Part shown: in pieces, positions 1-7,730 of the stretch
Position numbering within the stretch: position 1 is the stretch's first letter
Layout: each line of letters begins with the position of its first letter
Assembly: GCA_903924445.1 (NCBI GenBank)
Contig: CAIYBQ010000070.1
Location: 1 to 21,764 of the forward strand
DNA from: an uncultured Armatimonadota bacterium
GTDB taxonomy: Bacteria; Armatimonadota; Armatimonadia; Armatimonadales; Armatimonadaceae
Length of the DNA: 21,764 nt
Direction of reading: 5' to 3'
Made by a program: the position numbers and the translations under genes
Notes under the pieces: model-generated
What the model was told of the DNA's origin: nothing
What the model saw: the letters and a program-made list of their open reading frames with translations, nothing else
Database searches by the model: none

Positions 1-2045
1 TGCTTGAGACAAGAAACATACGCTACGGGATTTCGCTCAAGGCTCGCGCTACGTACGCCAAACCCGTTGCAATCATCCATCCAAGCCGTTTACGCTTCTC
101 AACATCACTAGGTAAAGAACCCGTTACGCTGACATTACCGATGCTACGCAGCTGTTGGACAGTAACTGCCTTGCTATCTGGCGAAATAATGGATTTCGCA
201 AGAGAAACAGTGGCTGCCGGGACCGTCGAGTATCAACTGCGAAATCCTATCGAAGGGTCTGTTGTTGGCATTTTCTTACCAGAAGTAGACATATCTGACG
301 GTTATTCAACACTTTTTTCTGATACCGACACGCTCCGGGATGAGCTGATGTTGGCATTGGAGGGCTTGCGCTTCGGCAAGAACCTTCGCTTCTTTACGGA
401 CCCATTTGACCTCCCTGTGTTATCGCGTATCGAAGATCGCCGGAAAGTTCCGACCACGGATGCATTTAGGACGGCGTGGGGAAGTTATCTGAAGCAGAAA
501 TATGCAACGCTTGATGGGGCGCGGATATCTTGGCGGTTGGATAGCACAGAGCGTGTGGATAGCTTCGATGCGCTTGCACGTCTGTTGCCTCTCAGCTTCG
601 ATGGTCGAGGGGTTGCAGGGTTTATTGATCCCGTCGGAACGGGACGTGTGTTAAAGTGTGAATCGCAGCCATCAATCTTCTGGTCGGATCTTGCGGCCTT
701 TGTCGATGGCCTTTCGAGTGATGTACAGGATCGCACTGCGTTAGCAATGCAGCGCTCAGGCATGCGTGTCCCGATCATCTCTGTAAACGCAGTTAAAGCA
801 GCTCACAAAGGTCTCTCCGGTGTCTTTGTTTCATCTGGGAATGTCATCGATGCTGCACCAAGGCTTTTAGACCAGGGTTTATCTGGAAAACATATCTGGA
901 ATGTTGTTGACTCAACACTTGCTGATTCACAAGCGGTTCAGCCATCAAACTGGGCCGCAGCAGGTGCATCGAGTGTTTTTTACCCTGAAGTAAATTTGGA
1001 TCGGATTTCTGGAGGTCAGATTTCCCCAGCGGACAAAACGGCGATTGTTCCACTACCAATGGATCTGAAAGTGAAGGCCAAGCAACTCGAGAACGGAACG
1101 TGGTGGCTGCCAGATCCACGCCCGATGCGGATCTATCGTTATCCGAATGGCTTGGTGGCGTACGGAATCTCGGATGGCGAGCAATCCACGTTCTACTTTG
1201 TCGGGCAAAAACGTCCATCAGTCGTAACGATTAAGCTCCCAAAAGCTCTCGAAAAAGCCCCGATTTCATGGTTTCCCATAAGTTCTGGTGTGCGGAACAA
1301 GGGAAATCTGCAGCTTACGATTAGTGATGAGCCTGTCCTCGTAAAGGGATTCGGGAATTCGTTGCCAGTGCCCTTTGCAGCCATGACGGATGCCCTCGAT
1401 GAAAGCAAGCGGCTTGTAGCCGAGCTGCGTAAGCGGAACATACCGGATGCTGCGCGTATGCAGCTTGAGCTGTCAAAATTCGATGGACGTCCTGACCACG
1501 AAAATCCACAGGCAATGTATTCAGCTGTTCAGACACTTCTCGATGCTAATCAGAAGATGATCGAGATGCTACGTCCATTCTCGTTTCTTTATATTGAAGC
1601 TGAAGGGATGCCAAATCTGCGGATGACGCATACGTGGGATGGCATTTCAAGTAATCAGTCATCTTCTGGTGGAAGAGTCCTGCATGTCAGCCGTAATCCT
1701 CTGGGTAAGCAGGAAGCGGTTGCATCGTACACGCTTAGGGTGAACTCCAAAACGCAGTTCAGCACCTACTACGCTGCTGCCGGTAAGTTGCGGATGCGTA
1801 TTGATGGAAAGTCTCTTGCCGGGGTAGGGGTGAATCAGGCATCCTCGGTTGGATCTCCTTATGGCCCGAATGGATTAGCCTGGTTCTCAGGTGGATTCAT
1901 CGAACTCCTTCCAGGTGACCATGTTATAGACTTCATCGCGGATGGCGAATGTGACCTAGATGCATTTATGTTATCGGTTGATGGGACAAAGCCAAATGGG
2001 AGCGAAATTCCTAGCCCTGCGCTTACGGTAGCGAATCCTAAATAG
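1..2045 (+). CDS. Glycosidase-like secreted protein with carbohydrate-binding-type C-terminal domain (5' partial)
   Basis: The reading frame is open from base 3, so the N-terminus lies left of the window; the internal ATG at 141 has no ribosome binding site and is probably not the start. About 680 codons are visible. The middle part has alternating hydrophobic strands and helices like the end of a TIM-barrel glycosidase, followed by a beta-rich piece (LQLTISDEPVLVKG near 1305-1350) of the kind that closes many secreted glycosidases. The last ~135 residues (about 1585-2000) begin with LYIEAEGM and end with LDAFMLSVDG, which resembles CBM6/CBM35-type beta-sandwich modules. I cannot assign a GH family or name catalytic residues. 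The neighbour is atpC, 45 bases downstream, which is functionally unrelated. The polysaccharide-degrading role is inference. Confidence 0.6.
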   Translation, partial: LETRNIRYGISLKARATYAKPVAIIHPSRLRFSTSLGKEPVTLTLPMLRSCWTVTALLSGEIMDFARETVAAGTVEYQLRNPIEGSVVGIFLPEVDISDGYSTLFSDTDTLRDELMLALEGLRFGKNLRFFTDPFDLPVLSRIEDRRKVPTTDAFRTAWGSYLKQKYATLDGARISWRLDSTERVDSFDALARLLPLSFDGRGVAGFIDPVGTGRVLKCESQPSIFWSDLAAFVDGLSSDVQDRTALAMQRSGMRVPIISVNAVKAAHKGLSGVFVSSGNVIDAAPRLLDQGLSGKHIWNVVDSTLADSQAVQPSNWAAAGASSVFYPEVNLDRISGGQISPADKTAIVPLPMDLKVKAKQLENGTWWLPDPRPMRIYRYPNGLVAYGISDGEQSTFYFVGQKRPSVVTIKLPKALEKAPISWFPISSGVRNKGNLQLTISDEPVLVKGFGNSLPVPFAAMTDALDESKRLVAELRKRNIPDAARMQLELSKFDGRPDHENPQAMYSAVQTLLDANQKMIEMLRPFSFLYIEAEGMPNLRMTHTWDGISSNQSSSGGRVLHVSRNPLGKQEAVASYTLRVNSKTQFSTYYAAAGKLRMRIDGKSLAGVGVNQASSVGSPYGPNGLAWFSGGFIELLPGDHVIDFIADGECDLDAFMLSVDGTKPNGSEIPSPALTVANPK

Positions 2046-2090
2046 GGCTATCGTGGTACCATACAGTCACTAATTTCCAAGGGTTATAAC

Positions 2091-2501
2091 GTGGCAGCTT
2101 CGTTTCCAGTCAACATTGTTACTCCAGAACGTACAGTACTCTCTGCTGATGCAGAGTCAATACAGGTTACGACCGTAAACGGTTCGCTTGGCGTTTTAAA
2201 AGGCCATGCACCGTTATTGGCCATGCTTGGCTCGGGTGAATGTGTCATTCGCCTCGATAACCAACAGGTGCGCCGTTTGGCGATTTCAGGTGGATGTTTG
2301 GATGTCACGCGTGATCGTGTAACGGTCCTCGCGGATGCAGCTGAGTTTGAAGATGAAATCGATGCTAACCGTGCCGAAGATGCATTGGCAAAAGCACGTC
2401 AACTGTTGGCATCTGCGGATGCATCAGAGCGCGATAGTGCTGCAGTCGCAATGCGTCGGGCACAAGCCCGCTTGCGCGTCGTTCGGGGTTCTGGTCGATA
2501 G
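2091..2501 (+). CDS. atpC: F-type ATP synthase epsilon subunit
   Basis: The 136-residue protein has the standard epsilon layout. The N-terminal beta-sandwich contains FPVNIVTPERTVLSADAES and NGSLGVLKGHAPLLAML, the family's most conserved stretch. A C-terminal helical hairpin (about residues 85-136) is rich in Ala, Arg and Glu. Epsilon sits in the F1 central stalk with gamma and couples rotation to catalysis; its C-terminal helices can inhibit ATP hydrolysis. The start is GTG at 2091, with AAGGG eight bases upstream. No other ATP synthase gene is visible: the upstream neighbour is a glycosidase-like gene rather than atpD. The PIN-TRAM gene begins 15 bases after the stop, so it is probably co-transcribed. 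Family assignment is secure. Confidence 0.93.
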   Translation: MAASFPVNIVTPERTVLSADAESIQVTTVNGSLGVLKGHAPLLAMLGSGECVIRLDNQQVRRLAISGGCLDVTRDRVTVLADAAEFEDEIDANRAEDALAKARQLLASADASERDSAAVAMRRAQARLRVVRGSGR

Positions 2502-2516
2502 TCGGATATCTGATCA

Positions 2517-3680
2517 GTGAACAACAAGGTTTGGCGGTTACTTTTCACCGCACTCCTTACCTCTATCACGTCGCTGTTAGCCCTTCAGGGCGCAGAGATT
2601 TTCCTTGGCTACCTCAAGGGCCAACGTTTTGATGTAATCCTCTCATATGCGTGGGTCTACCCCGTGTACCGAGTGGTATTTCTCATATCTGGACTTATCA
2701 TCGGATTTGAGCTTGGCCGGACCATATTCAGTCGCTTGGAAAAACAAGGCGATTCTCTCCGGCAGATGTCCGCCAAGGACAAACTGGCTATTGGCGGTGG
2801 ACTCATCGTTGGACTTGTGTTGTCCGCGGTCATAGCGATTCCAATTTTTGTAGCTCTGAACAACCAAAAGCTCGCCGCCTTTGCGATTACGCTTCTCATC
2901 GGCTCAGTCATCACGTACTTCTGTGTGTCGGTGACATCATCGATGAAGGAAGAGTTTCAAGGGCTCTCAACTGCACCTGGTTCCAAAGAGGATCCTATCA
3001 ATGCAGATACGGTGTATGTTCTAGACACCAATGTCATCATTGATGGACGTATCGCCGATGTCGCCAGAGTTGGTTTTTTGCGTGGAACGATGTACGTTCC
3101 AGGTTTCGTCCTCGATGAGCTTCAGTACATCGCAGATTCTGGCGATTCTCTCAAGCGTGTCAGGGGGCGCAGGGGCCTCGACATCCTCAACCAAATGCAA
3201 AAGGAACTTCCATTGGTTGTACGAACCATGGATAAGCACGCACCAGGTACCGAGGAAGTTGATAAACGCTTGGTCCGCCTTACACGGGCTCTATCCGGCC
3301 AGCTGGTTACAAATGACTACAACCTTCAGCGCGTAGCAGAGCTCGAAGGCATCACTGTGTTGAGCATAAATGCCCTTGCGAATGCATTGAAGCCAGTCGT
3401 CCTGCCAGGAGAAGACATGCAGGTTTCTCTGGTACGCGAAGGGCGTGACCACAACCAGGCAGTGGCTTACCTCGATGATGGCACCATGGTTGTTGTAGAA
3501 GGAGCCAGAAGACTGATTGGACAATCCGTCGATGTCACTGTCTCATCTCTGCTACAAACAACCGCAGGCAAGATGATTTTCGCATTCTTGAAATCGGATC
3601 CGGTGGATGAGGACCATGGAACAGATACACGCAGTGATTCTGGCAGCGGGCCGAAGCGAACGCCTCGGGAACGTAGATAA
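2517..3680 (+). CDS. Membrane-anchored PIN-TRAM domain protein (YacL family)
   Basis: This 387-residue protein starts with GTG at 2517. Four hydrophobic segments (about residues 8-30, 42-66, 90-113, 118-140) anchor it in the membrane. A PIN nuclease domain follows (about 166-290) with the four acidic positions in place: D170 in VLDTNVIIDG, E201 in LDELQ, D249 in VDKRL and D267 in TNDYN. A TRAM RNA-binding domain covers about 294-358. The last ~27 residues are a charged, low-complexity tail. Members of this family usually sit next to ispD/ispF in Firmicutes (yacL-yacM-yacN), and the same order is kept here. The cellular substrate is not established; an RNase role is inferred from the PIN fold. 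The final 65 bases overlap ispDF in another frame. Confidence 0.9.
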   Translation: MNNKVWRLLFTALLTSITSLLALQGAEIFLGYLKGQRFDVILSYAWVYPVYRVVFLISGLIIGFELGRTIFSRLEKQGDSLRQMSAKDKLAIGGGLIVGLVLSAVIAIPIFVALNNQKLAAFAITLLIGSVITYFCVSVTSSMKEEFQGLSTAPGSKEDPINADTVYVLDTNVIIDGRIADVARVGFLRGTMYVPGFVLDELQYIADSGDSLKRVRGRRGLDILNQMQKELPLVVRTMDKHAPGTEEVDKRLVRLTRALSGQLVTNDYNLQRVAELEGITVLSINALANALKPVVLPGEDMQVSLVREGRDHNQAVAYLDDGTMVVVEGARRLIGQSVDVTVSSLLQTTAGKMIFAFLKSDPVDEDHGTDTRSDSGSGPKRTPRERR

Positions 3681-4773
3681 GCTGTGGGTCACTCTCAATG
3701 GCAAACCACTTATTCAGTGGAGCATTGAGGCGTTCGATTCTGCAGCTGAAATCTCCGCGATCACTCTCGTAACCCGAAGTGACAGGTTTGACCAACTTTC
3801 TGACCTTGTGTCCAAGCTGAATCTCACTAAGCCAGTGTCGATTATTCTTGGCGGAGCTACCAGAATGGAGTCTGTTAGCAACGCGTGTGATGCGATAGAT
3901 ACGGAATATATCGCCGTTCATGACGGAGCGCGTCCATGTATCACTCCTGCTTTGATTAACGCAGTGTGTACTGCAGCACGCGGAAACGACTGTGCGTGTT
4001 TGTCGCTTCCAGTCGTTGAGACCCTCGTTAGAACACGCGAGCATCGTGAAACAGAACGCGTTGACAGGGCAAACCTCACTGCACTGCAAACTCCACAGGT
4101 TATCCGTTTGTCCTGTTGGAGAGCTGGTAAGTCCGTTGCTAATCTACGTTCAGTTGATGTCACGGATGACACCCACATGGCAACAATGTTGGAAAAGCCA
4201 GTTGTTCATGTTGCCGGCGACCGGAATAATATAAAAGTTACCTATGCAGCTGACATCGCGCTCGCTGGTCAAATCTTACGGACATCTAGGCAAATGGAAT
4301 ATAGAACCGGCTTTGGATATGACATTCATCAGACATCAACAACACGTGAGTGTCACCTAGGGGGAATCCACTTTACTGAAAGCAGTATTGGACTTCTCGG
4401 ACACTCCGACGCAGATGTTTTGCTGCACGCTATCTGTGATGCCCTGTTGGGGGCTGTAGCTCTTGGCGACATCGGGGTTCATTTTCCACCTTCTGATGAT
4501 CGCCACAAGGGACGTCCATCGTCAGAATTTCTCATCGAAGTTAACCAACTCCTCAAGGAGCATGGTTGGACAGTGGGTAACATCGATGCAACGGTGATTG
4601 CCGAAGCCCCTAAACTGATGCCAAGAGCTCATGAAGTTCGGACACATATTAGCCAGTTGCTTGATGTGTCGATTGATAAGGTCAGTGTTAAGGCTACAAC
4701 TAATGAAGGCTTAGGAGCACTAGGTAACGGAGATGGAATCGCTGCGCACGCTGTTGCCATGGTGTATCGCTAG
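3616..4773 (+). CDS. ispDF: Bifunctional IspD/IspF (MEP pathway)
   Basis: This 385-residue fusion carries steps three and five of the MEP isoprenoid pathway. The IspD half (to about residue 228) has the CTP-binding signature ILAAGRSERLG with the following Lys, HDGARP, TPQ, and NIKVTYAADI near its end. It makes CDP-methylerythritol. The IspF half makes the cyclic diphosphate and shows the metal ligands Asp and His in GYDIH, a His in DVLLHAICDALLG, IGVHFPPSD, and the closing KATTNEGLGALGNGDG. All key residues are present, so both activities look intact. I chose ATG 3616 because GGTGG lies nine bases upstream and the IspD core begins right after it; ATG 3607 would add three residues. The next gene starts on the base after its stop. 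ispE is not in the window. Confidence 0.95.
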   Translation: MEQIHAVILAAGRSERLGNVDKLWVTLNGKPLIQWSIEAFDSAAEISAITLVTRSDRFDQLSDLVSKLNLTKPVSIILGGATRMESVSNACDAIDTEYIAVHDGARPCITPALINAVCTAARGNDCACLSLPVVETLVRTREHRETERVDRANLTALQTPQVIRLSCWRAGKSVANLRSVDVTDDTHMATMLEKPVVHVAGDRNNIKVTYAADIALAGQILRTSRQMEYRTGFGYDIHQTSTTRECHLGGIHFTESSIGLLGHSDADVLLHAICDALLGAVALGDIGVHFPPSDDRHKGRPSSEFLIEVNQLLKEHGWTVGNIDATVIAEAPKLMPRAHEVRTHISQLLDVSIDKVSVKATTNEGLGALGNGDGIAAHAVAMVYR

Positions 4774-5259
4774 ATGAACATACCCGTCATTGATTCTGAA
4801 GTGGCTGTGACCGGTGAGGAATCAGCTCTCGTTATCGACAGAATCAACACTCTGACACGCCGCTTTAACCGGACAGACTCATCTGTGGTATCGATTCGAA
4901 AGAAGAATGACTGGTTCAAAGCGGAGCTGGTCATTGTTGCCGATGGGATGACTGTTAGGTGTGAAAAGCTTGGATCAACGATGATGGAAGCAGTTATCTT
5001 GGCTGCTGACTTTCTTGAGTCACAATTGGCTAAGTATCAGTCTCCTGTAATTCCGGATCGAAACCGGGCAGATTTGGTTGTGCGCGAGAAACACTTTCCA
5101 ATTCGTCGATTGGAATTAAACAAAGTTGTCTTGGAAATGGAGCTGTCAGATCACGACTTCTTCCTCTTTCAGGACATCGACTCAGGAGAAATCAAGCTCC
5201 TGTATCGTCGTGCTGATGGCAAGTATGGATTGCTTGTTCCGCACGCAAATGACATTTAG
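4774..5259 (+). CDS. hpf: Ribosome hibernation promoting factor, long type but compact
   Basis: The 161-residue protein has two domains. Residues 1-89 match the S30AE (YfiA/HPF) fold: a first strand, then a helix (EESALVIDRINTLTRRFNR) and a second helix (MMEAVILAADFLESQLAKY). Residues 101-156 match the C-terminal dimerisation domain of long HPF, with VVREKHFPIRRL, HDFFLFQDIDSGEI and LLYRRADGKYGLLVP. Long HPF pairs two 70S ribosomes into inactive 100S dimers in stationary phase. The linker between domains is only about 11 residues, shorter than I would expect. The ATG abuts the ispDF stop with no spacer, so translation is probably coupled. The pfp gene follows after 12 bases. Confidence 0.88.
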   Translation: MNIPVIDSEVAVTGEESALVIDRINTLTRRFNRTDSSVVSIRKKNDWFKAELVIVADGMTVRCEKLGSTMMEAVILAADFLESQLAKYQSPVIPDRNRADLVVREKHFPIRRLELNKVVLEMELSDHDFFLFQDIDSGEIKLLYRRADGKYGLLVPHANDI

Positions 5260-5271
5260 TGGAGGAATAGA

Positions 5272-6297
5272 ATGAAAGTTGGAATCTTGACGGGCGGTGG
5301 AGATTGTCCAGGACTCAATCCGGCAATTCGTGGTGTTGTGTATCGTGGAATTGACTTAGGATTTGAATTCGTTGGAATTCAAGAGGGTTGGAGAGGCTTG
5401 GTCAAAGCCAACTACGAGCCTCTGGGACTGACTGATGTTGAAGAGATCATCTATCAGGGTGGGACCATGCTTGGTTCATCCAGAACGAATCCCTTCAAGA
5501 ACCCTGATGACTTGAATGCAGTTTTGGAAAATATCAAGTCCGCAAAGTTTGATGCGATTGTTGCGTGTGGCGGCGAAGACACCCTCGGTGTTGCCGCAAA
5601 GTTGTATTCACAGCATGGCGTTCCAACGGTCGGCGTTCCTAAGACAATGGACAATGACCTTAGTTGCACAGACTTTACCTTTGGCTTTGATACGGCCGCT
5701 GGGGTTGGCCTCGATGCAATCGATCGGCTACGTGACACAGCACGCTCACACAGGCGTGTCATCGTCCTGGAAGTCATGGGACGCCATGCAGGATGGGTTG
5801 CTTGGTATGTCGGTATGGCTGGCGGAGCTGATTGGGTGACGCTGCCGGAAGAACCACTTGATGTTGATGCGATGTGTGCTCACTTGAACAGCGTCCGTGC
5901 ACGTGGCAAGAAGTATGCGCTTATAGTTGCATCCGAAGGTACCAACATTCCAACTGACGATACCGAGGCCGTTGTGGACTCATTTGGTCACGTAAACCTC
6001 TCCAACCGAAATGTTGGAGAATATCTGGCAAGTGAGATCGAGAAGCGAACGGGCTGGGAGAGCCGCCATGCGGTTGTAGGCCATGTTCATCGTGGTGGTG
6101 CACCAACCTTGTTCGATCGCGTTCTCGGAATGCGAGTCGGTATGAAGGCTGCTGACCTGGTCAACAATCGTGAATTCGGTAAGATGGCAGCGCTTGTTGG
6201 GACGAACGTCGTGGGTGTCGATATTGTGCAGGCTACATCTGTGCTAAAAACGGTACCAGCTGACTTACTCGAGCTCATCAAGTCCACACGTAAGTAA
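5272..6297 (+). CDS. pfp: 6-phosphofructokinase, PPi-dependent type by active-site residues
   Basis: This 341-residue protein is a group III phosphofructokinase converting fructose 6-phosphate to fructose 1,6-bisphosphate. The N-terminus MKVGILTGGGDCPGLNPAIR is the phosphoryl-donor loop. Two positions decide the donor. At the site that is Gly104 in E. coli ATP-PFK the protein has Asp (GGEDT, residues 100-104), and at the Gly124 site it has Lys (PKTMDND, residues 123-129). Asp plus Lys is the known pyrophosphate-using signature; ATP-using relatives have Gly at the first site. The catalytic Asp127, VMGRHAGW (168-175) and HVHRGG are intact. The ribosome binding site is a strong GGAGG six bases before the ATG. 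PPi use is inferred from residues only; the reaction would be reversible. It is the last gene of the plus-strand run. Confidence 0.88.
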   Translation: MKVGILTGGGDCPGLNPAIRGVVYRGIDLGFEFVGIQEGWRGLVKANYEPLGLTDVEEIIYQGGTMLGSSRTNPFKNPDDLNAVLENIKSAKFDAIVACGGEDTLGVAAKLYSQHGVPTVGVPKTMDNDLSCTDFTFGFDTAAGVGLDAIDRLRDTARSHRRVIVLEVMGRHAGWVAWYVGMAGGADWVTLPEEPLDVDAMCAHLNSVRARGKKYALIVASEGTNIPTDDTEAVVDSFGHVNLSNRNVGEYLASEIEKRTGWESRHAVVGHVHRGGAPTLFDRVLGMRVGMKAADLVNNREFGKMAALVGTNVVGVDIVQATSVLKTVPADLLELIKSTRK

Positions 6298-6303
6298 CCC
6301 GGA

Positions 6304-6342
6304 TGCCTCTGATGAGATCATGATGCGGTGTCATCAGAGGCA
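6304..6342 (+). terminator. Hairpin after pfp, likely terminator
   Basis: A perfect 12-base-pair stem (TGCCTCTGATGA with TCATCAGAGGCA) encloses a 15-base loop and begins seven bases after the pfp stop. There is no clear T-run after it, so it may stop transcription weakly or protect the mRNA 3' end from exonucleases. Confidence 0.55.
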
Positions 6343-6380
6343 GACCTATTCCACTTAGCGGTTTGGTACTAACCATAAAC

Positions 6381-6416
6381 AAAAAGGGAGGCCACATATT
6401 TCTATGTAGCCTCCCT
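6381..6416 (-). terminator. Intrinsic terminator of the rpsF-ssb-rpsR operon
   Basis: Read on the minus strand, a 14-position stem (AGGGAGGC pairing with GCCTCCCT, plus a five-pair upper arm and one mismatch) closes a four-base loop and runs straight into TTTTTGTTT. This is a classical intrinsic terminator 22 bases past the rpsR stop. On the plus strand the stem is followed by ATCTTTT, so it may also act as a back-up terminator for pfp. Confidence 0.85.
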
Positions 6417-6437
6417 ATCTTTTGAACGGATTCTTAA

Positions 6438-6692
6438 CTAGTGGTTGTCAGCGACAAAAGGCAGAAGCGCGATTTCGCGTGCACGCTTGATAGCCTGCGA
6501 AAGCATTCTCTGGTACTTGGCACTGGTTCCGGTTGTACGGCGCGGAAGAATCTTGCCGCGGTCGGTGATAAACCGGCGCAACAGCTGGATGTTCTTGTAG
6601 TCAATAAATTCAATTTTGTTGACGGTGAAGAAACAAACCTTGCGCTTTGGTTTCTTAAACTTTCGATTTTTTGCTGGTCTCATTGCTGACAT
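6438..6692 (-). CDS. rpsR: 30S ribosomal protein bS18
   Basis: This 84-residue basic protein has the hallmark S18 core: VCFFTVNKIEFIDYKN, LLRRFITDRGKILPRR, TGTSAKYQR and QAIKRAREIALLPF. S18 forms a heterodimer with S6 and binds the 16S rRNA platform. The ATG at 6692 is preceded by TGTGAGG at good spacing; the ATG three codons in is less well placed. The gene starts 18 bases after the ssb stop and ends the rpsF-ssb-rpsR operon, a widely conserved order. A strong intrinsic terminator follows. Confidence 0.97.
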   Translation of the reverse strand: MSAMRPAKNRKFKKPKRKVCFFTVNKIEFIDYKNIQLLRRFITDRGKILPRRTTGTSAKYQRMLSQAIKRAREIALLPFVADNH

Positions 6693-6710
6693 AGTAACCT
6701 CACAATCCGT

Positions 6711-7178
6711 TTACTCTGCAAACGGATCACTAATATCGTCTTCATCAAAACCTGATGAAGTCGGCATATTTACCGGCGGGCGCTGTGAGTATCCGCTGGA
6801 TGGTTGACGTTCTTGTGAATAGCCACCATCCCCCGAATCACCACTTTCACGAGCCTTATCCAATGGTCGGATATTGTCACAAACAACTTTCGCGGCTTTT
6901 CGACGGGTTCCGTCTTGAGCCTGATACTCTTCGATTTGCAGCTTTCCCTCAACAGCAATCAAGCGTCCTTTACCAAGATACTTCCCGGCAAATTCTGCTG
7001 ACTGCCTCCAAGCGGTCAAATCGATGAAGTCTGTTTGCTTTTCCTGACCCTGAGCACGAGACTCACTGGACTGGGGCCGGTCCACGGCAATACGCAAACT
7101 TGCAACAGGCACACCATTTGGTGTGTAGCGAACTTCTGGATCGGCGGTCAAGCGGCCAATCAATATCACACGGTTCAA
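6711..7178 (-). CDS. ssb: Single-stranded DNA-binding protein
   Basis: The 155-residue protein has the OB-fold of bacterial SSB (residues 1-107): MNRVILIGRLTADPEVRYTP, then FIDLTAWRQSAEFAGKYLGKG and VEGKLQIEEYQ. A flexible Gly/Ser/Gln/Pro-rich linker follows (about 112-143). The acidic tip, DEDDISDPFAE, departs slightly from the usual DDDIPF because two residues and extra acids lengthen it, but the Pro-Phe pair that docks partner proteins is there. The start codon is TTG (7178-7176), with AGGAG about ten bases upstream; no closer ATG would keep the conserved N-terminus. It sits between the S6 and S18 genes, its usual place. It coats ssDNA in replication and repair. Confidence 0.96.
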   Translation of the reverse strand: MNRVILIGRLTADPEVRYTPNGVPVASLRIAVDRPQSSESRAQGQEKQTDFIDLTAWRQSAEFAGKYLGKGRLIAVEGKLQIEEYQAQDGTRRKAAKVVCDNIRPLDKARESGDSGDGGYSQERQPSSGYSQRPPVNMPTSSGFDEDDISDPFAE

Positions 7179-7251
7179 ATTTCTTTGTCTCCTAAGTTGA
7201 TTGATGCATCAGAGATGCAGTGTTGGCTACTGAACAGCGCGATGGAAGACA

Positions 7252-7725
7252 CTATGCTTCTTCGCTGGATGCCTCGGCAGGTGCGGTCTCAATAGGTGCT
7301 TCCACAACAACAGGTGCTTCAACAACCACTGGCTCGACAACGACTGCTTCAGCCATATTCGCAGCACGAGCCGCGGCCTCACGCTCACGACGCTCAGCTT
7401 CCGCTGCACGTGCACGTGATGGGCGAACATCTGCACGAGGATCCTGGCGGATAATCATACTTCGCAGAATCTCATCAGCGATTCCAAAAATACGATCCAA
7501 CTCGTTTTTTACAGCAGCAGTTGAAATGAAGTTAATAAGAATGAAACGACCTGTTTCACGACCCTTTACTTCATAGGCGAGCTTACGAGGCTCCCAAACA
7601 TCCACATCAACAATCTCTCCACCGTTCTTTGTGACGATTCCGGTGAACTTCTCGACAACAGCTTTGATCTGCTCGTCAACAAGTCCGGAGTCAATCAAGA
7701 ACATTGCTTCGTATGATACGTTCAT
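7252..7725 (-). CDS. rpsF: 30S ribosomal protein bS6 with low-complexity C-terminal tail
   Basis: Residues 1-95 are a typical S6 ferredoxin-like domain: YEAMFLIDSGL, then GGEIVDVDVWEPRKLAYEVKG and GRFILINF, ending in EILRSMIIRQD. S6 pairs with S18 on the 30S platform. The protein is 157 residues because of a tail of about 60: first an Arg/Ala/Glu helix-like stretch (about 98-120), then repeats of VVVEP/VVVEAP and an acidic end. ATG 7725 is preceded by a very strong AGGGAGGG just three bases away. That site can be masked by the leader structure at 7731-7776. It is the first gene of the rpsF-ssb-rpsR operon. Confidence 0.95.
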   Translation of the reverse strand: MNVSYEAMFLIDSGLVDEQIKAVVEKFTGIVTKNGGEIVDVDVWEPRKLAYEVKGRETGRFILINFISTAAVKNELDRIFGIADEILRSMIIRQDPRADVRPSRARAAEAERREREAAARAANMAEAVVVEPVVVEAPVVVEAPIETAPAEASSEEA

Positions 7726-7730
7726 ACACC

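Noticed and set aside
3535..4089. Open frame of 184 codons on the minus strand opposite ispDF
   Set aside because: It lies fully antisense to conserved IspD and PIN-TRAM coding sequence, has no recognisable domain, and is a by-product of codon use.
7205..7219. Six-pair hairpin (TGCATC/GATGCA) between rpsF and ssb
   Set aside because: The stem is short with a three-base loop and no T-run, so I do not call it a terminator or attenuator.
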